Below are positions 53,325-62,135 of a stretch of 64,000 bases of DNA, one piece after another. The DNA is from Schaalia dentiphila ATCC 17982 (lineage in GTDB: Bacteria; Actinomycetota; Actinomycetes; Actinomycetales; Actinomycetaceae): contig NZ_DS264586.1 in NCBI RefSeq assembly GCF_000154225.1, forward strand, positions 1,704,527-1,768,526, in the 5' to 3' direction. Positions within the stretch are counted from its first letter, which is position 1. The number at the start of each line of letters is the position of its first letter. Under the pieces are notes generated by a model, which worked only from the letters and a program-made list of their open reading frames with translations, was not told where the DNA came from and searched no databases. The position numbers and the translations under genes are program-made.

Positions 53325-55547
53325 TCAGATCCACGCACCCGAAGATGCGAAGTAGTACCAGCGGCCGTCGATCATCTGCCAGCCGGTGACCATGTGGCCG
53401 TCGCCGGCGAAGTAGTACCAGGCGGAGCCGAGCTGCTGCCAACCGGTGAGCATGGCACCCGAGGGGGCCAGGTAGTACCAGCTACCGGCGTGCTGCCAGC
53501 CGGTGAGCATCGCGCCGGAGGCGGAGAAGAGGTACCAGGTGCCGTCGATCTGGGTCCAGCCGGTGGCCATCGCACCGGTCGCAGGATCGAGGTAGTACCA
53601 GCTACCGGCGTCCGTGAGCCATCCGCTCGCGCGGGCACCGTAGGCGTTGTAGTAGCTCCACACGCCGCCCTGGTTATCCCAGCCGGTGACCATCATGCCA
53701 TCTGCGCCGAAGCGGTAGGTGGCCTCGCCAATGACGATCGTCTGGTTCATCGCGTAGCTGGAGTCTTCCAGCTGCCACTTCCAACCCGAACCGGTGTTGA
53801 CCCAGTGGGCGGGAGTGGCCGTCGGGTTCGGTTCCGGGGCGGGCTGCGGCTGCGGGTCCGGCGTGGGCTCGGGCTCGGGGGCGTCCTCTTCGCCGGGGTC
53901 GGTCAGGCCGAGGTAGGTGGCGTCCAGTCGCATGAACTCGATGTTCTTGTAGCCGCCGGACTCGTACAGCAGGCCCCAGGTACCATCACCGAGGGGGTGC
54001 AGCGTCGAGTAGGCCATCTCGCCGCTCTCGAAGACCTTGCCGTCGTTCCAGGTGAAGCCGTCATCGTAGGAGATGCGAATCGTACCGTTGGCGCGGGCGC
54101 TGGAGGAGTCGGCGTTGGAGAAGAGCAGGACGCGGGCGCGCGCGGAGCCCTCGGGGGCATCCGGGTAGGCGCGCACGATGGAGGCGTTGTTACGCGGATC
54201 TGTCAGGTCCCAGTTGTGGCGGAAGGGGCCCCAGGTCTCGCCGCCGTCGTAGGAGATGGCTTCGAGGCGCTGGCCGGCGGTGCCCTGCGTGCGCGAGTTG
54301 AGGAGCAGGCGACCGTCGGAGAGCTCGACGACCTTGTTCTCGTCGGCGCTGCCCTCGGTGGGTGCGCCGGGCTTCCAGGTCTGCCCGTGGTCGTCGGAGT
54401 AGACGGAGACGGCCATGAGCGAGGTCGTTCCGGTGTTGGCAACGGCGTACTGCTGAATGAGGCGACCGGCGTGGGCGCCGTAGCGCAGCTGGATGCCTTC
54501 ACCGGAGGAAGCAAAGCGGGTGAACCACTTGTCCCCGTATCCGGCGGTCACCTGGTCGGTGATGGTGCGCGGGTTCACCCAGGTCTCACCGTTGTCGTGG
54601 GACTCGACGACGTGGGCATGCAGGATGTTACGCGCCGCAGGATCGGTGCCCAGCTGGGACTGGAAGAGGCCGGCATCGTAGGACTTCACCGAGAACAGGA
54701 AGATCGTTCCGGTGGTGCGGTCCACGACGAAGGAGGGGTCGGAGTAGCCGATCTTCTGGGCGCCGGGGGTGCCGGCGAGGGCGGTCTTGATCGGGGTCCA
54801 GGACTTACCGCCATCCTTGGAGATGCGGTAGACGATGGAGTTGGCCTGAGGCGCGTCCTGGCAGGTGTTCGGGCGACCGTCCCACGAGGCGATGATCCAG
54901 CCGTTGTTGGCGGTGGTCAGAGCGGGGATGCGGTGGCAGCTGAATCCGGCGAGGCCGGGGGACGCGAGGCGAACCTTGTCGCCGATCGCGTAGTCCTGCG
55001 GGGTCTCCAGCGGATCCGGGGCCGGGGGACGATCGCCCTGGGCGACGGTCACCGGGTCTGCGTTGGCAGTAATGCCACCGGCGATGACGTCGGTGCCGTT
55101 GCGGTCACGGGTGGCTGCCCACGTTGAGGTGGGGGTGAAGCTACCGGCTGCTACGTCTGCTGCCGTCACGGTGTGGGTCGCGGTCGTGCACTGCTTGGTC
55201 GTGTGCGCGGCCAGGTTGTGCCAGCGGCAGTTGGGGGCACCGGTGGTGAGAACGCCGGATAGGTTGGAGTCCACCGGGAAGACGGTGAGCGCATTGTCGG
55301 TGTTGTTGGTGTAGGTGAAGGTGACGGTGATGAGGTCGCCCTCGTACACCTTGTCTCCGTGGGAGTCGGTGCGAGTGGCGGTGACGGTGATCGGGGCCGA
55401 TTCTTCATCGGTTGTCGCGACCACCGTGGGAGCGGCGGCGTCAGTGTCACTGGTGGGCGTTGCAAACGCGGGAACTGAGAGCGTCGCGCATAGCAGCGCT
55501 GCTCCCGAGAGGGCCGCGAGGGCACGCCCGTAGTGGCGGAGGGTCAT
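53325..55547 (-). CDS. Secreted sialidase with choline-binding-type wall repeats
   Basis: Exo-alpha-sialidase (neuraminidase, GH33) that removes terminal sialic acid from host glycans. It is 740 aa. A signal peptide ends at SVPAFA near residue 30. Residues about 50-165 form an immunoglobulin-like exported domain ([17 protein letters not shown]). The propeller covers about 195-550: catalytic-triad Arg in FSCHRIPAL, Asp in ASWDGRPN, Asp boxes [40 protein letters not shown], and Glu in [18 protein letters not shown] Pro/Glu linker (551-583) is followed by about seven 20-residue GW repeats ([15 protein letters not shown] type). There is no LPXTG, so attachment is noncovalent to wall polymers. The ATG at 55547 follows GGAAGGA. 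Confidence 0.93.
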   Translation of the reverse strand: MTLRHYGRALAALSGAALLCATLSVPAFATPTSDTDAAAPTVVATTDEESAPITVTATRTDSHGDKVYEGDLITVTFTYTNNTDNALTVFPVDSNLSGVLTTGAPNCRWHNLAAHTTKQCTTATHTVTAADVAAGSFTPTSTWAATRDRNGTDVIAGGITANADPVTVAQGDRPPAPDPLETPQDYAIGDKVRLASPGLAGFSCHRIPALTTANNGWIIASWDGRPNTCQDAPQANSIVYRISKDGGKSWTPIKTALAGTPGAQKIGYSDPSFVVDRTTGTIFLFSVKSYDAGLFQSQLGTDPAARNILHAHVVESHDNGETWVNPRTITDQVTAGYGDKWFTRFASSGEGIQLRYGAHAGRLIQQYAVANTGTTSLMAVSVYSDDHGQTWKPGAPTEGSADENKVVELSDGRLLLNSRTQGTAGQRLEAISYDGGETWGPFRHNWDLTDPRNNASIVRAYPDAPEGSARARVLLFSNADSSSARANGTIRISYDDGFTWNDGKVFESGEMAYSTLHPLGDGTWGLLYESGGYKNIEFMRLDATYLGLTDPGEEDAPEPEPTPDPQPQPAPEPNPTATPAHWVNTGSGWKWQLEDSSYAMNQTIVIGEATYRFGADGMMVTGWDNQGGVWSYYNAYGARASGWLTDAGSWYYLDPATGAMATGWTQIDGTWYLFSASGAMLTGWQHAGSWYYLAPSGAMLTGWQQLGSAWYYFAGDGHMVTGWQMIDGRWYYFASSGAWI

Positions 55548-56138
55548 CGTTGGTCCTTCCGATGTGGGTGGTCATTCTGAGGCGAGCAAGTCATATCTCA
55601 CTCTCCACAAGATTCATCATACAAATTTAGATGCTGACCAACCAGTTATACGACATGTATGCGCCCCATCAGACCCCATGGATAACGCAAAACCATAAGG
55701 ACGCGAACAACTGTCACACCCCACTTGCTCGCCAGCTTCGCTCAGAAGGAGCCAATAGCACCATCCCAACGCACACGGACAGCTTCAGGTGTCACACTCT
55801 GTGCCTAAGGCATGATAGCGGCGCGCTTCCCGCCAACAAGCCAGCTCCCAATCGGTCAAACCCCATCTCTCTTGACCGAGTGACAGAGCTCGAACGTACA
55901 CCCGACACACGTTTCCAGCGCGAAGAGAAGATTGGCTTGGGACAACGATGGGACCGCGCGCGATCGCGAGCACGACACCACGACGCTACAAGCTCCAAAT
56001 TGTTGCCTCGCTCGAGCTCACGACAAGCGGCGCACGCATTGCCGTCAGCACTGAGAGGCCCTCGGTCCGTCTTGGCGCATCCACAGAGGCCAAACCCGAG
56101 CGCCGCCTCTGGCTCGCGGCAGACGAACGCATAGACCA
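55548..56138. other. 591-bp stretch without a confident gene
   Basis: Only the sialidase upstream region can be placed here (minus strand, near 55548-55640). Open frames exist (for example a 167-codon one at 55631-56134 plus) but they lack ribosome sites and domain features, and the protein is compositionally unlike the neighbours. Base composition in the left half is clearly lower in GC than the surrounding genes. It may be decayed or foreign DNA. Confidence 0.5.
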
Positions 56139-56175
56139 GCCCCGGCCTCGTCCCATGTAGGAACGAGGCCGGGGC
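56139..56175 (-). terminator. Terminator of ilvBNC
   Basis: Perfect stem GCCCCGGCCTCGT / ACGAGGCCGGGGC with an 11-base loop, about 30 bp after the ilvC stop. Confidence 0.8.
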
Positions 56176-56203
56176 GTGACGCTATCCGAAACGGAGCTCG
56201 AGA

Positions 56204-57229
56204 TCAGCGCGCGGCGCTGCCCTCGGTGTAGTCCTCGTCGGAGTCGGTCCAGCCGAAGGCCTTGCGCAGCTTCTGGCCGGTCTTCTCGATCGGGTGGGCC
56301 TCTTCCTCGGCGCGCAGCGCCTTGAACTCGAGGGCGCCGTTATCCTGATCGGCAATGAACTTGCGAGCGAAGGTGCCGTCCTGAATGTCGGCCAGAACAG
56401 CCTTCATGGCCTCCTTGGAGGACTCGTTGATGACGCGCGGGCCGGAGACGTAGTCGCCGTACTCAGCGGTGTCGGAGCAGGACCAACGCTGCTTGGTGAT
56501 GCCGCCCTCGTTGATGAGGTCGACGATCAGCTTCATCTCGTGGCAGACCTCGAAGTAGGCGATCTCGGGCTGGTAGCCAGCCTCGACCAGGGTCTCGAAG
56601 CCGGCCTGGATCAGGTGGGAGACGCCGCCACACAGGACAGCCTGCTCGCCGAACAGGTCGGTTTCGGTCTCTTCGGTGAAGGTCGTCTTGATGACGCCGG
56701 CGCGGGTGCCGCCGATGGCCTTCGCGTAGGACAGGACGAGGTCCCAGGCCTGGCCGGAGGCGTCCACCTCAACGGCGACGACGTCCGGGGTGCCCTTGCC
56801 CTGGGTGTAGGTCTCGCGGACCTTGTGGCCGGGGCCCTTGGGGGCGACCATGACGACGTCGTGGCCCTCGGGGACCTCGATGTAGCCGTAGCGGATGTTG
56901 AAGCCGTGCGCGAAGAGGAGGGCGGCGCCTTCCTTCAGGTTGGGGGCAACCTGCTCGGCGTACACGTAGCGCTGGACCTGGTCGGGCAGCAGCAGCGAGA
57001 CGACGTCGCCCTCAGCGACGGCCTCGGCCACGTCCTTGACCTCAAGGCCGGCGGCCTCAGCCTTGGCCCAGGAGGAGGAACCGGGGCGCAGGCCGACGAC
57101 CACGTCAACTCCGGAATCCTTCAGGTTCAGCGCGTGCGCGTGACCCTGCGAACCGTAACCAATGATGGCAACCTTCTTGGACTGGATCAGCGACAGGTCT
57201 GCGCCGTCGTCGTAGATGATTTCTGCCAT
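56204..57229 (-). CDS. ilvC: Ketol-acid reductoisomerase (NADP+)
   Basis: Isomerises and reduces acetolactate in valine/isoleucine synthesis. It is 341 aa, class I length. NAD(P) motif [21 protein letters not shown] near residues 18-38, [10 protein letters not shown] near 132, [20 protein letters not shown] near 185 and the metal-binding [13 protein letters not shown] near 225. The start at 57229 was chosen because GGAG lies 8 bp upstream, while the ATG at 57235 would be too close. Third gene of ilvBNC. Confidence 0.98.
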   Translation of the reverse strand: MAEIIYDDGADLSLIQSKKVAIIGYGSQGHAHALNLKDSGVDVVVGLRPGSSSWAKAEAAGLEVKDVAEAVAEGDVVSLLLPDQVQRYVYAEQVAPNLKEGAALLFAHGFNIRYGYIEVPEGHDVVMVAPKGPGHKVRETYTQGKGTPDVVAVEVDASGQAWDLVLSYAKAIGGTRAGVIKTTFTEETETDLFGEQAVLCGGVSHLIQAGFETLVEAGYQPEIAYFEVCHEMKLIVDLINEGGITKQRWSCSDTAEYGDYVSGPRVINESSKEAMKAVLADIQDGTFARKFIADQDNGALEFKALRAEEEAHPIEKTGQKLRKAFGWTDSDEDYTEGSAAR

Positions 57230-57231
57230 TT

Positions 57232-57744
57232 TCATTTCTCCTTCAGTTGATCCGTGATCGAGCGCGACCCGCGGCCGATAGCCACGGCGCCCGACTGGAC
57301 GAGTTCGGTGACGCCGTAGGGCTCCAGGGCCCGCAGCAGCGCCTCCAGCTTGGATAGGGAGCCGATCGATTCGATGACGACCGACTCGGGTTGCACGTCG
57401 ACGACGTGTGCGCGGAACAGGTCCACGATCTGCAGGACCGAGGTGCGACGGGTCTCGTCAGCCTGGACCTTCATCATGAGCAGACGCCGTTCGACGGAGT
57501 CTTCGGGTTCAAGCTCGACGACCTTGAGGACGTTGATGAGCTTGTTGAGCTGCTTGACCACCTGCTCGATGGGCGCGGAGTCTGCGTCCACGATGATGGT
57601 CATGCGGGAGATCTCCGGGTGTTCGGTCTCTCCCACGGTCAGCGACTTGATATTAAAGGCGCGGCGGGCGAAAAGCGCGGCGACGCGAGTGAGCACGCCG
57701 GGCTTGTTTTCGACCAACACGGCCAGAGTGTGACGATTCGTCAT
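57232..57744 (-). CDS. ilvN: Acetolactate synthase small subunit
   Basis: Regulatory subunit that confers valine feedback on IlvB. The 170-aa protein has an N-terminal ACT domain ([29 protein letters not shown] near residues 7-35) and the ALS_ss C-terminal domain ([16 protein letters not shown] near 110). Its start overlaps the ilvB stop by one base. The ilvC ribosome site lies in its 3' end. Confidence 0.97.
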   Translation of the reverse strand: MTNRHTLAVLVENKPGVLTRVAALFARRAFNIKSLTVGETEHPEISRMTIIVDADSAPIEQVVKQLNKLINVLKVVELEPEDSVERRLLMMKVQADETRRTSVLQIVDLFRAHVVDVQPESVVIESIGSLSKLEALLRALEPYGVTELVQSGAVAIGRGSRSITDQLKEK

Positions 57745-59510
57745 CAGTCTTCCACCTCCCAGTCGGGCGCCATGCCCTTGGCGTAACGAATCTCATCGTT
57801 GGACACACCCGCGGCGACCATCGGCCAGACCATCGAGTCCTTGGAGACGCGGAAGTCAATGAGAACGGGGCGATCGTTGATCGACATGGCCCATTCGATG
57901 GCCTCGTCGACCTCGTCGATGGAGCGAACGGTGCGCGCCGCCATGCCGTAGGCCTGCGCGAGCATCTCGAAGTTGGGGATCTGCTCGCCCTCGACGGGGT
58001 TGAGCGTCGTGTTCGAGTAGCGCTTGCCGAAGAACAGGGACTGCCACTGGCGGACCATGCCCAGCACCGAGTTGTTGATGAGGGCGACCTTGATCGGGAT
58101 GTTGTTGATCGTGCAGGTGGCCAGTTCCTGGTTGGTCATCTGGAAGGAGCCGTCGCCGTCAATCGCCCACACGACCTTGTCGGGGGCAGCGACCTGGGCG
58201 CCCATGGCTGCGGGGATGCAGTAGCCCATGGTGCCGGAGCCGGACGAGGAGATGAAGCTGCGCGGGTTGTCGAGCGTGATGAACTGGGCGGACCACATCT
58301 GGTGCTGGCCCACGCCCGTCACGTAGATCGCCTCGGGGCCGACCTTGTCGGAGAGCTTCTTGATGACTTCCTGGGGTGCCATCATGCCGTCTTCGGGCTC
58401 GGCCCATCCGATCGGGTACTTGGTACGCAGGCGGTCGAGGTAGCGCCACCATCCGGAGATATCCGCCTTGTTTTCCGACGAGGCCTGGGCAATTTCCTCG
58501 GTGAGGATCGGCAGGGCAGTCGCCAGGTCGGCGACGATCGGGATGTCGGCGTGGCGGTTCTTCGAGATCTCCGCGGCGTCGATGTCGATGTGCACGACGG
58601 TGGCGCGGGGCGCGAAGGAGTCGAGGCGGCCCGTCACGCGGTCGTCGAAGCGGGCGCCGAGGGCCACGATCAGGTCGGCGCGCTGGAGGGCACCGACGGC
58701 CGCCACGGTGCCGTGCATGCCGGGCATGCCGAGGTTGTGGCGATCAGAGTCGGGGAACGCTCCGCGGGCGGTCAGCGTGGTGACGACGGGGGCGTTCGTG
58801 ACCTCGACAAGGTCGGCGAGGGCGTCGGTGGAGCCGGAGCGCACGATGCCGCCGCCCACGTAGAGCACGGGGGCCTGGGCGTCGGCGATCGCGCGGGCAG
58901 CCGCGCGCACCTGCTTCATGTTCGGCTTGTCCGCGACGCGGTAGCCGGGCAGGTCGATGGCGGGAGGCCAGGAGAAGTCCATCTCCGCGACCTGCGCGGA
59001 CTTGGTGATGTCCACGAGGACCGGGCCGGGGCGGCCGGTGCCCGCGAGGTGGAAGGCCTCGGCCAGGCGCGCGGGGATCTCCGCGGGATCCGTGACGAGG
59101 AAAGAGTGCTTGGTGATGGGCATCGACGCGCCCACGACGTCAGCTTCCTGGAAGGCGTCGCTGCCGATCAGGGATGCGCCGACCTGACCCGAGATCACGA
59201 CGATCGGGACCGAGTCCATGCAGGCGTCGCCCAGGGCCGTCAGCACGTTGGTAGCGCCGGGGCCAGACGTCACGATCGCGCAGCCGACCTTACCGGTGGC
59301 CAGAGCGTAGCCTTCGGCGGCGTGGCCCGCGCCCTGCTCGTGACGGACAAGAATGTGGCGGATGGACGTCGACGCCAGCAGCGGGTCGTAGGTCGGCAGA
59401 ATTGCGCCACCGGGCATACCGAACACGTCGGTAACGCCCAGGGCCTCGAGGCTGGCCACGATAGCCTCGGCTCCGGTCATGCGGGTGGTGTTGGCGGTGT
59501 CGCTCACCAT
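57744..59510 (-). CDS. ilvB: Acetolactate synthase large subunit
   Basis: Thiamine-diphosphate enzyme starting branched-chain amino acid synthesis. It is 588 aa. Motifs: DVFGMPGGAILP near residues 27-38, HEQGAGHAAEGYA (catalytic Glu) near 57, and the ThDP motif AIDGDGSFQMTNQELATCTINNIP near 440-465. The ATG at 59510 has GAGAGG in front; GTG one codon later is equally possible. The 5' region contains an attenuator. The upstream reading to 59540 runs into the terminator. Confidence 0.97.
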   Translation of the reverse strand: MVSDTANTTRMTGAEAIVASLEALGVTDVFGMPGGAILPTYDPLLASTSIRHILVRHEQGAGHAAEGYALATGKVGCAIVTSGPGATNVLTALGDACMDSVPIVVISGQVGASLIGSDAFQEADVVGASMPITKHSFLVTDPAEIPARLAEAFHLAGTGRPGPVLVDITKSAQVAEMDFSWPPAIDLPGYRVADKPNMKQVRAAARAIADAQAPVLYVGGGIVRSGSTDALADLVEVTNAPVVTTLTARGAFPDSDRHNLGMPGMHGTVAAVGALQRADLIVALGARFDDRVTGRLDSFAPRATVVHIDIDAAEISKNRHADIPIVADLATALPILTEEIAQASSENKADISGWWRYLDRLRTKYPIGWAEPEDGMMAPQEVIKKLSDKVGPEAIYVTGVGQHQMWSAQFITLDNPRSFISSSGSGTMGYCIPAAMGAQVAAPDKVVWAIDGDGSFQMTNQELATCTINNIPIKVALINNSVLGMVRQWQSLFFGKRYSNTTLNPVEGEQIPNFEMLAQAYGMAARTVRSIDEVDEAIEWAMSINDRPVLIDFRVSKDSMVWPMVAAGVSNDEIRYAKGMAPDWEVED

Positions 59511-59542
59511 TCGTCCTCTCAATCGTTGGGACCGTCTCAAAG

Positions 59543-59582
59543 AAAAAACCCCGTCAGATCCGGCTTTCGCGCGGATGCGGGG
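59543..59582 (-). terminator. Attenuator terminator in ilvB leader
   Basis: On the minus strand CCCCGCATCCG...CGGAT-CTGA-CGGGG followed by TTTTTT, ending 33 bp before ilvB: an intrinsic terminator inside a leader. Confidence 0.88.
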
Positions 59583-59587
59583 AATTC

Positions 59588-59631
59588 GGCGTGCGATCCA
59601 TCCTCACGTTACACGGCAGGCATCGCACGCC
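59588..59631 (-). promoter_or_regulatory. Leader hairpin overlapping the leader-peptide stop
   Basis: Perfect arms GGCGTGCGAT (59588-59597, plus) and ATCGCACGCC (59622-59631, plus) form a stem upstream of the terminator, overlapping the leader-peptide 3' end. It could be the pause or anti-terminator partner. Confidence 0.65.
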
Positions 59632-59680
59632 CGGGTACGATGACCAGAGCGCGAATTCCAATTCCGCGAACGTTGAGCAT
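59609..59680 (-). CDS. Branched-chain amino-acid leader peptide of ilvBNC
   Basis: A 23-aa open frame starting ATG at 59680, beginning MLNVRGIGIRALVIV and ending RAMPAV. It holds eight or nine Leu/Ile/Val codons, the hallmark of a ribosome-mediated attenuator; the leader stop lies in the hairpin arm next to the terminator. Slow translation at low Leu/Ile/Val would favour the alternative fold and read-through into ilvB. Comparable leaders are known for C. glutamicum ilvBNC. It is too short to be recognised by gene length alone. Confidence 0.85.
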   Translation of the reverse strand: MLNVRGIGIRALVIVPGRAMPAV

Positions 59681-59844
59681 GCCTTTACCGTATCTCTCCC
59701 GAGCGCTGCTCTCTTGTTCATCTCATTGTGCGGAACTTCCGGCTCTCATCGCCATCTAGGCCAAAGGACTGAGATACACAGCACGCTTTACTGGTTAAAT
59801 TGACTCATACCTCATATCACAATCCACAACACGGAGACTTCATC

Positions 59845-61437
59845 GTGCATCAGGTATTCGAGATTCTGAGCGAACAGCCAGTTCTGTTCCTCTTCCTTCT
59901 CATCGGTATAGGCATGGCGTTCGGCCATGTGAAAATCAGGGGCATTAGCCTCGGCGCCGCCGCCGTTCTGTTCTTTGCCATCGTGTTGGCTGCGTGGGCG
60001 CAGTCCTACGACATCGAGCTGCGAGTCACCCCTCAGCTGGGTACTCTCGGCCTGACGCTCTTCACGTTCGCGATCGGCATCAACTCGGGTGCGTCGTTCT
60101 TCCACAACCTGAAGACCGCCGTCGGCCCGATTCTGTCGATGGTTGCCCTCTACGGCATCACCGCCACCGTCGGCCTCTACCTCGGTAAGGCCATGGGCAT
60201 GGACGTTCCGCTCATCGCCGGTACCTTTGCGGGCTCGGTGACGAACACACCCGCTCTGGCCGCTGCCGGCGAGGCCTCCGGCGATCCTGCACGTGCGACG
60301 GTCGGCTACTCGATCGCCTACCTCTTCGGCGTCATCGGCATGCTTGCCGCTTCGATGGCCGCACTGCACTACGGCCGCAACGATAAGGACGCTCCCTCTC
60401 CCCTGTCGAACCGCACGATCCGCGTCGAGCGCGACGACCACCCCTTCGTCGGCGACATCTACGAGAAGCTCGGCGAGAAGGTCTCCTTCTCCCGTCTGCG
60501 CCGCGGCGAGACCGGCCCAATCACCCGTCCCCAGATGTCGGACACCCTGGATCCTGGTGACCTCGTGACGGTCGTCGGTCCCCGCGAGCTCGTCGCACGT
60601 GCGGCAACGGAGCTCGGCCACGCGTCCTCTCACTCCCTCATGCAGGACCGCTCCTACCTGGACTTCCGCCGCATGACGATCTCCAACCCGAAGGTCGCCG
60701 GACGCACGGTCGCCTCGCTCGGCCTCGCCAAGGAGTTCTCCGCGACGATCTCGCGCGTGCGCCGCGGCGACGTCGACATGGTCGCTGAGCCGGGCCTCGT
60801 CCTCCAGCAGGGTGACCGTGTGCGCGTCGTCGCTCCCACGTCCAAGATGGCCGAGATTACGAAGTTCTTCGGTGACTCGAGTCATGGTCTCACGGATCTC
60901 AACCCGATCGCCCTGGGCATCGGCATGGCGCTGGGTATTGCGATCGGCGAGCTGCCGATCCTGACCCCCTCCGGCGAGTACTTCTCGATCGGTTCCGCCG
61001 CCGGCACGCTCATCGTGGGCCTCATCTTCGGCCGCGTCGGCCGCATCGGCCCCATCGCGACGGCTCTGCCCTTCACGACCTGCCAGGTGATGGCCGAGCT
61101 CGGCCTGCTCATCTTCCTCGCGCAGGCAGGCGCGAAGGCCGGTGGACAGATCCTCGAGGCGTTCACCTCGGGCGCATGGATCAGCATCTTCGCCCTCGGC
61201 TTTATCATGACGTCGATTATGGCGATCGGCCTGTACTGCACAATGCGTTGGCTCTTCAAGATGGGTGGCACGAAGCTTGCCGGTCTGCTCGGTGGCGCTC
61301 AGACGCAGCCCGCCGTTCTCGCCTTCGCGAACGGCCGCACCAACGCCGATCCTCGCGTGGCGCTCGGCTACGCACTCGTCTACCCGGTCGCGATGGTTGG
61401 AAAGATCGTCGTCGCACAGATCCTGGGCGGCATGTAG
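59845..61437 (+). CDS. AspT/YidE-family membrane transporter with TrkA-C domains
   Basis: A 530-aa putative antiporter/exporter of the aspartate:alanine exchanger family (AAEx). Two membrane halves (residues about 1-185 and 360-530) each with several helices flank two TrkA-C domains (about 205-360). Conserved segments: GLTLFTFAIGINSGASFF and GTFAGSVTNTPALAAA near residues 75-160, and the repeated half GAQTQPAVLAFANGR near 490. The GTG at 59845 follows ACGGAGA at a correct distance. An in-frame TTG at 59800 gives a longer form. Substrate cannot be predicted; regulatory nucleotide binding by TrkA-C is likely. Confidence 0.88.
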   Translation: MHQVFEILSEQPVLFLFLLIGIGMAFGHVKIRGISLGAAAVLFFAIVLAAWAQSYDIELRVTPQLGTLGLTLFTFAIGINSGASFFHNLKTAVGPILSMVALYGITATVGLYLGKAMGMDVPLIAGTFAGSVTNTPALAAAGEASGDPARATVGYSIAYLFGVIGMLAASMAALHYGRNDKDAPSPLSNRTIRVERDDHPFVGDIYEKLGEKVSFSRLRRGETGPITRPQMSDTLDPGDLVTVVGPRELVARAATELGHASSHSLMQDRSYLDFRRMTISNPKVAGRTVASLGLAKEFSATISRVRRGDVDMVAEPGLVLQQGDRVRVVAPTSKMAEITKFFGDSSHGLTDLNPIALGIGMALGIAIGELPILTPSGEYFSIGSAAGTLIVGLIFGRVGRIGPIATALPFTTCQVMAELGLLIFLAQAGAKAGGQILEAFTSGAWISIFALGFIMTSIMAIGLYCTMRWLFKMGGTKLAGLLGGAQTQPAVLAFANGRTNADPRVALGYALVYPVAMVGKIVVAQILGGM

Positions 61438-61473
61438 CGGTAGTTTCTCCCGCGGGTTCGATCCTGCGACAAC

Positions 61474-61505
61474 AATGGGGCCGGTCCTTTCGGGCCGGCC
61501 CCATT
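61474..61505 (+). terminator. Terminator of the AspT-family gene
   Basis: Stem AATGGGGCCGG / CCGGCCCCATT with a small loop, 36 bp after the stop. Confidence 0.8.
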
Positions 61506-61930
61506 CGTATGCCCTCTCGCCATCTCCTAGGCGCGTCACGGGAACTGCACCACCAATACCCATCAGGACCGCTACGGGGCCTGCTCGGCGCCATGCGGTG
61601 CCCGTGGGCGACGCCGGGGTCAGGTAACCAAAAGCCAACACGTGGCCTGCTAGGCCTGGCTGCGGTGCCCGTGGCCGGTGGCGTGGCCTGGTAGCAAAGA
61701 AGCAGCGCCTGATCCGACGCAATCGCCTGATCTATCCTCGCGGCGTCGCCTTTGTTCCGGGCACCGCATGGCCTGCCCGCCCGCTCGTCGCCCGCGCCGC
61801 GAGCTGCGCTCGGCGCGTCGCCTCGAAGCCCGGCCAGGCCCCGCAGGCCCTGCGATGCCCTCCACAAGGGCGACGCTTGCTCAGTACGTTGTCATAACCC
61901 TCTATGCCTGCTAACTCGGCCTACGCACAA
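61506..61930. other. Intergenic region containing an imperfect 66-bp-period repeat
   Basis: No credible gene. Two related segments (61578-61636 and 61644-61703) share GGCCTGCT and GCGGTGCCCGTGG. The rest is GC-rich sequence with no recognised RNA motif. Confidence 0.5.
61578..61703. repeat. Imperfect direct repeat, period 66 bp
   Basis: Copies begin with GGCCTGCT at 61578 and 61644, each followed by GCGGTGCCCGTGG, and both end in a GGTA segment. Confidence 0.6.
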
Positions 61931-61966
61931 ACGAGGCCGCGACCGGTTTCCCGGCCACGGCCTCGT
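61931..61966 (-). terminator. Terminator downstream of the thrE pair
   Basis: Stem ACGAGGCCG / CGGCCTCGT with an internal CCGG pairing, 14 bp beyond the small gene stop on the minus strand. Confidence 0.65.
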
Positions 61967-61979
61967 CAATGAATGAGCG

Positions 61980-62135
61980 TCAGCGCGAAATCAGCGCGAC
62001 GAGCACTCGAGCAGTCACTGCCGCCACGCACACAATGGCGATGTTACGTCCGACGGCGCGGATCTCGTCGCGGTCGATCTCGTACTCAATCTCGAATGAC
62101 GGCGGCTTCAGGCCCGCCTCGATGTCGAACTTCAT
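61980..62135 (-). CDS. 51-aa single-helix membrane protein coupled to thrE
   Basis: The ATG at 62135 overlaps the thrE stop as ATGA, and GAGGAG of the thrE end gives a ribosome site. The protein has an acidic N-terminus (MKFDIEAGLKPPSFEIEYEI), and a C-terminal hydrophobic segment (NIAIVCVAAVTARVLVALI, residues 31-49) that could span the membrane. A hairpin follows. Coding is supported by coupling and layout rather than by a known family. It might be an accessory subunit of the exporter. Confidence 0.6.
   Translation of the reverse strand: MKFDIEAGLKPPSFEIEYEIDRDEIRAVGRNIAIVCVAAVTARVLVALISR

Noticed and set aside
55631-56134. A 167-codon plus-strand frame next to the sialidase
   Set aside because: No ribosome site, no recognisable family, composition unlike a folded protein. 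Kept only as part of an unassigned stretch.
61578-61703. 6C RNA or other known small RNA
   Set aside because: The C-rich loops and spacing of 6C RNA are not present; only a direct repeat is visible.
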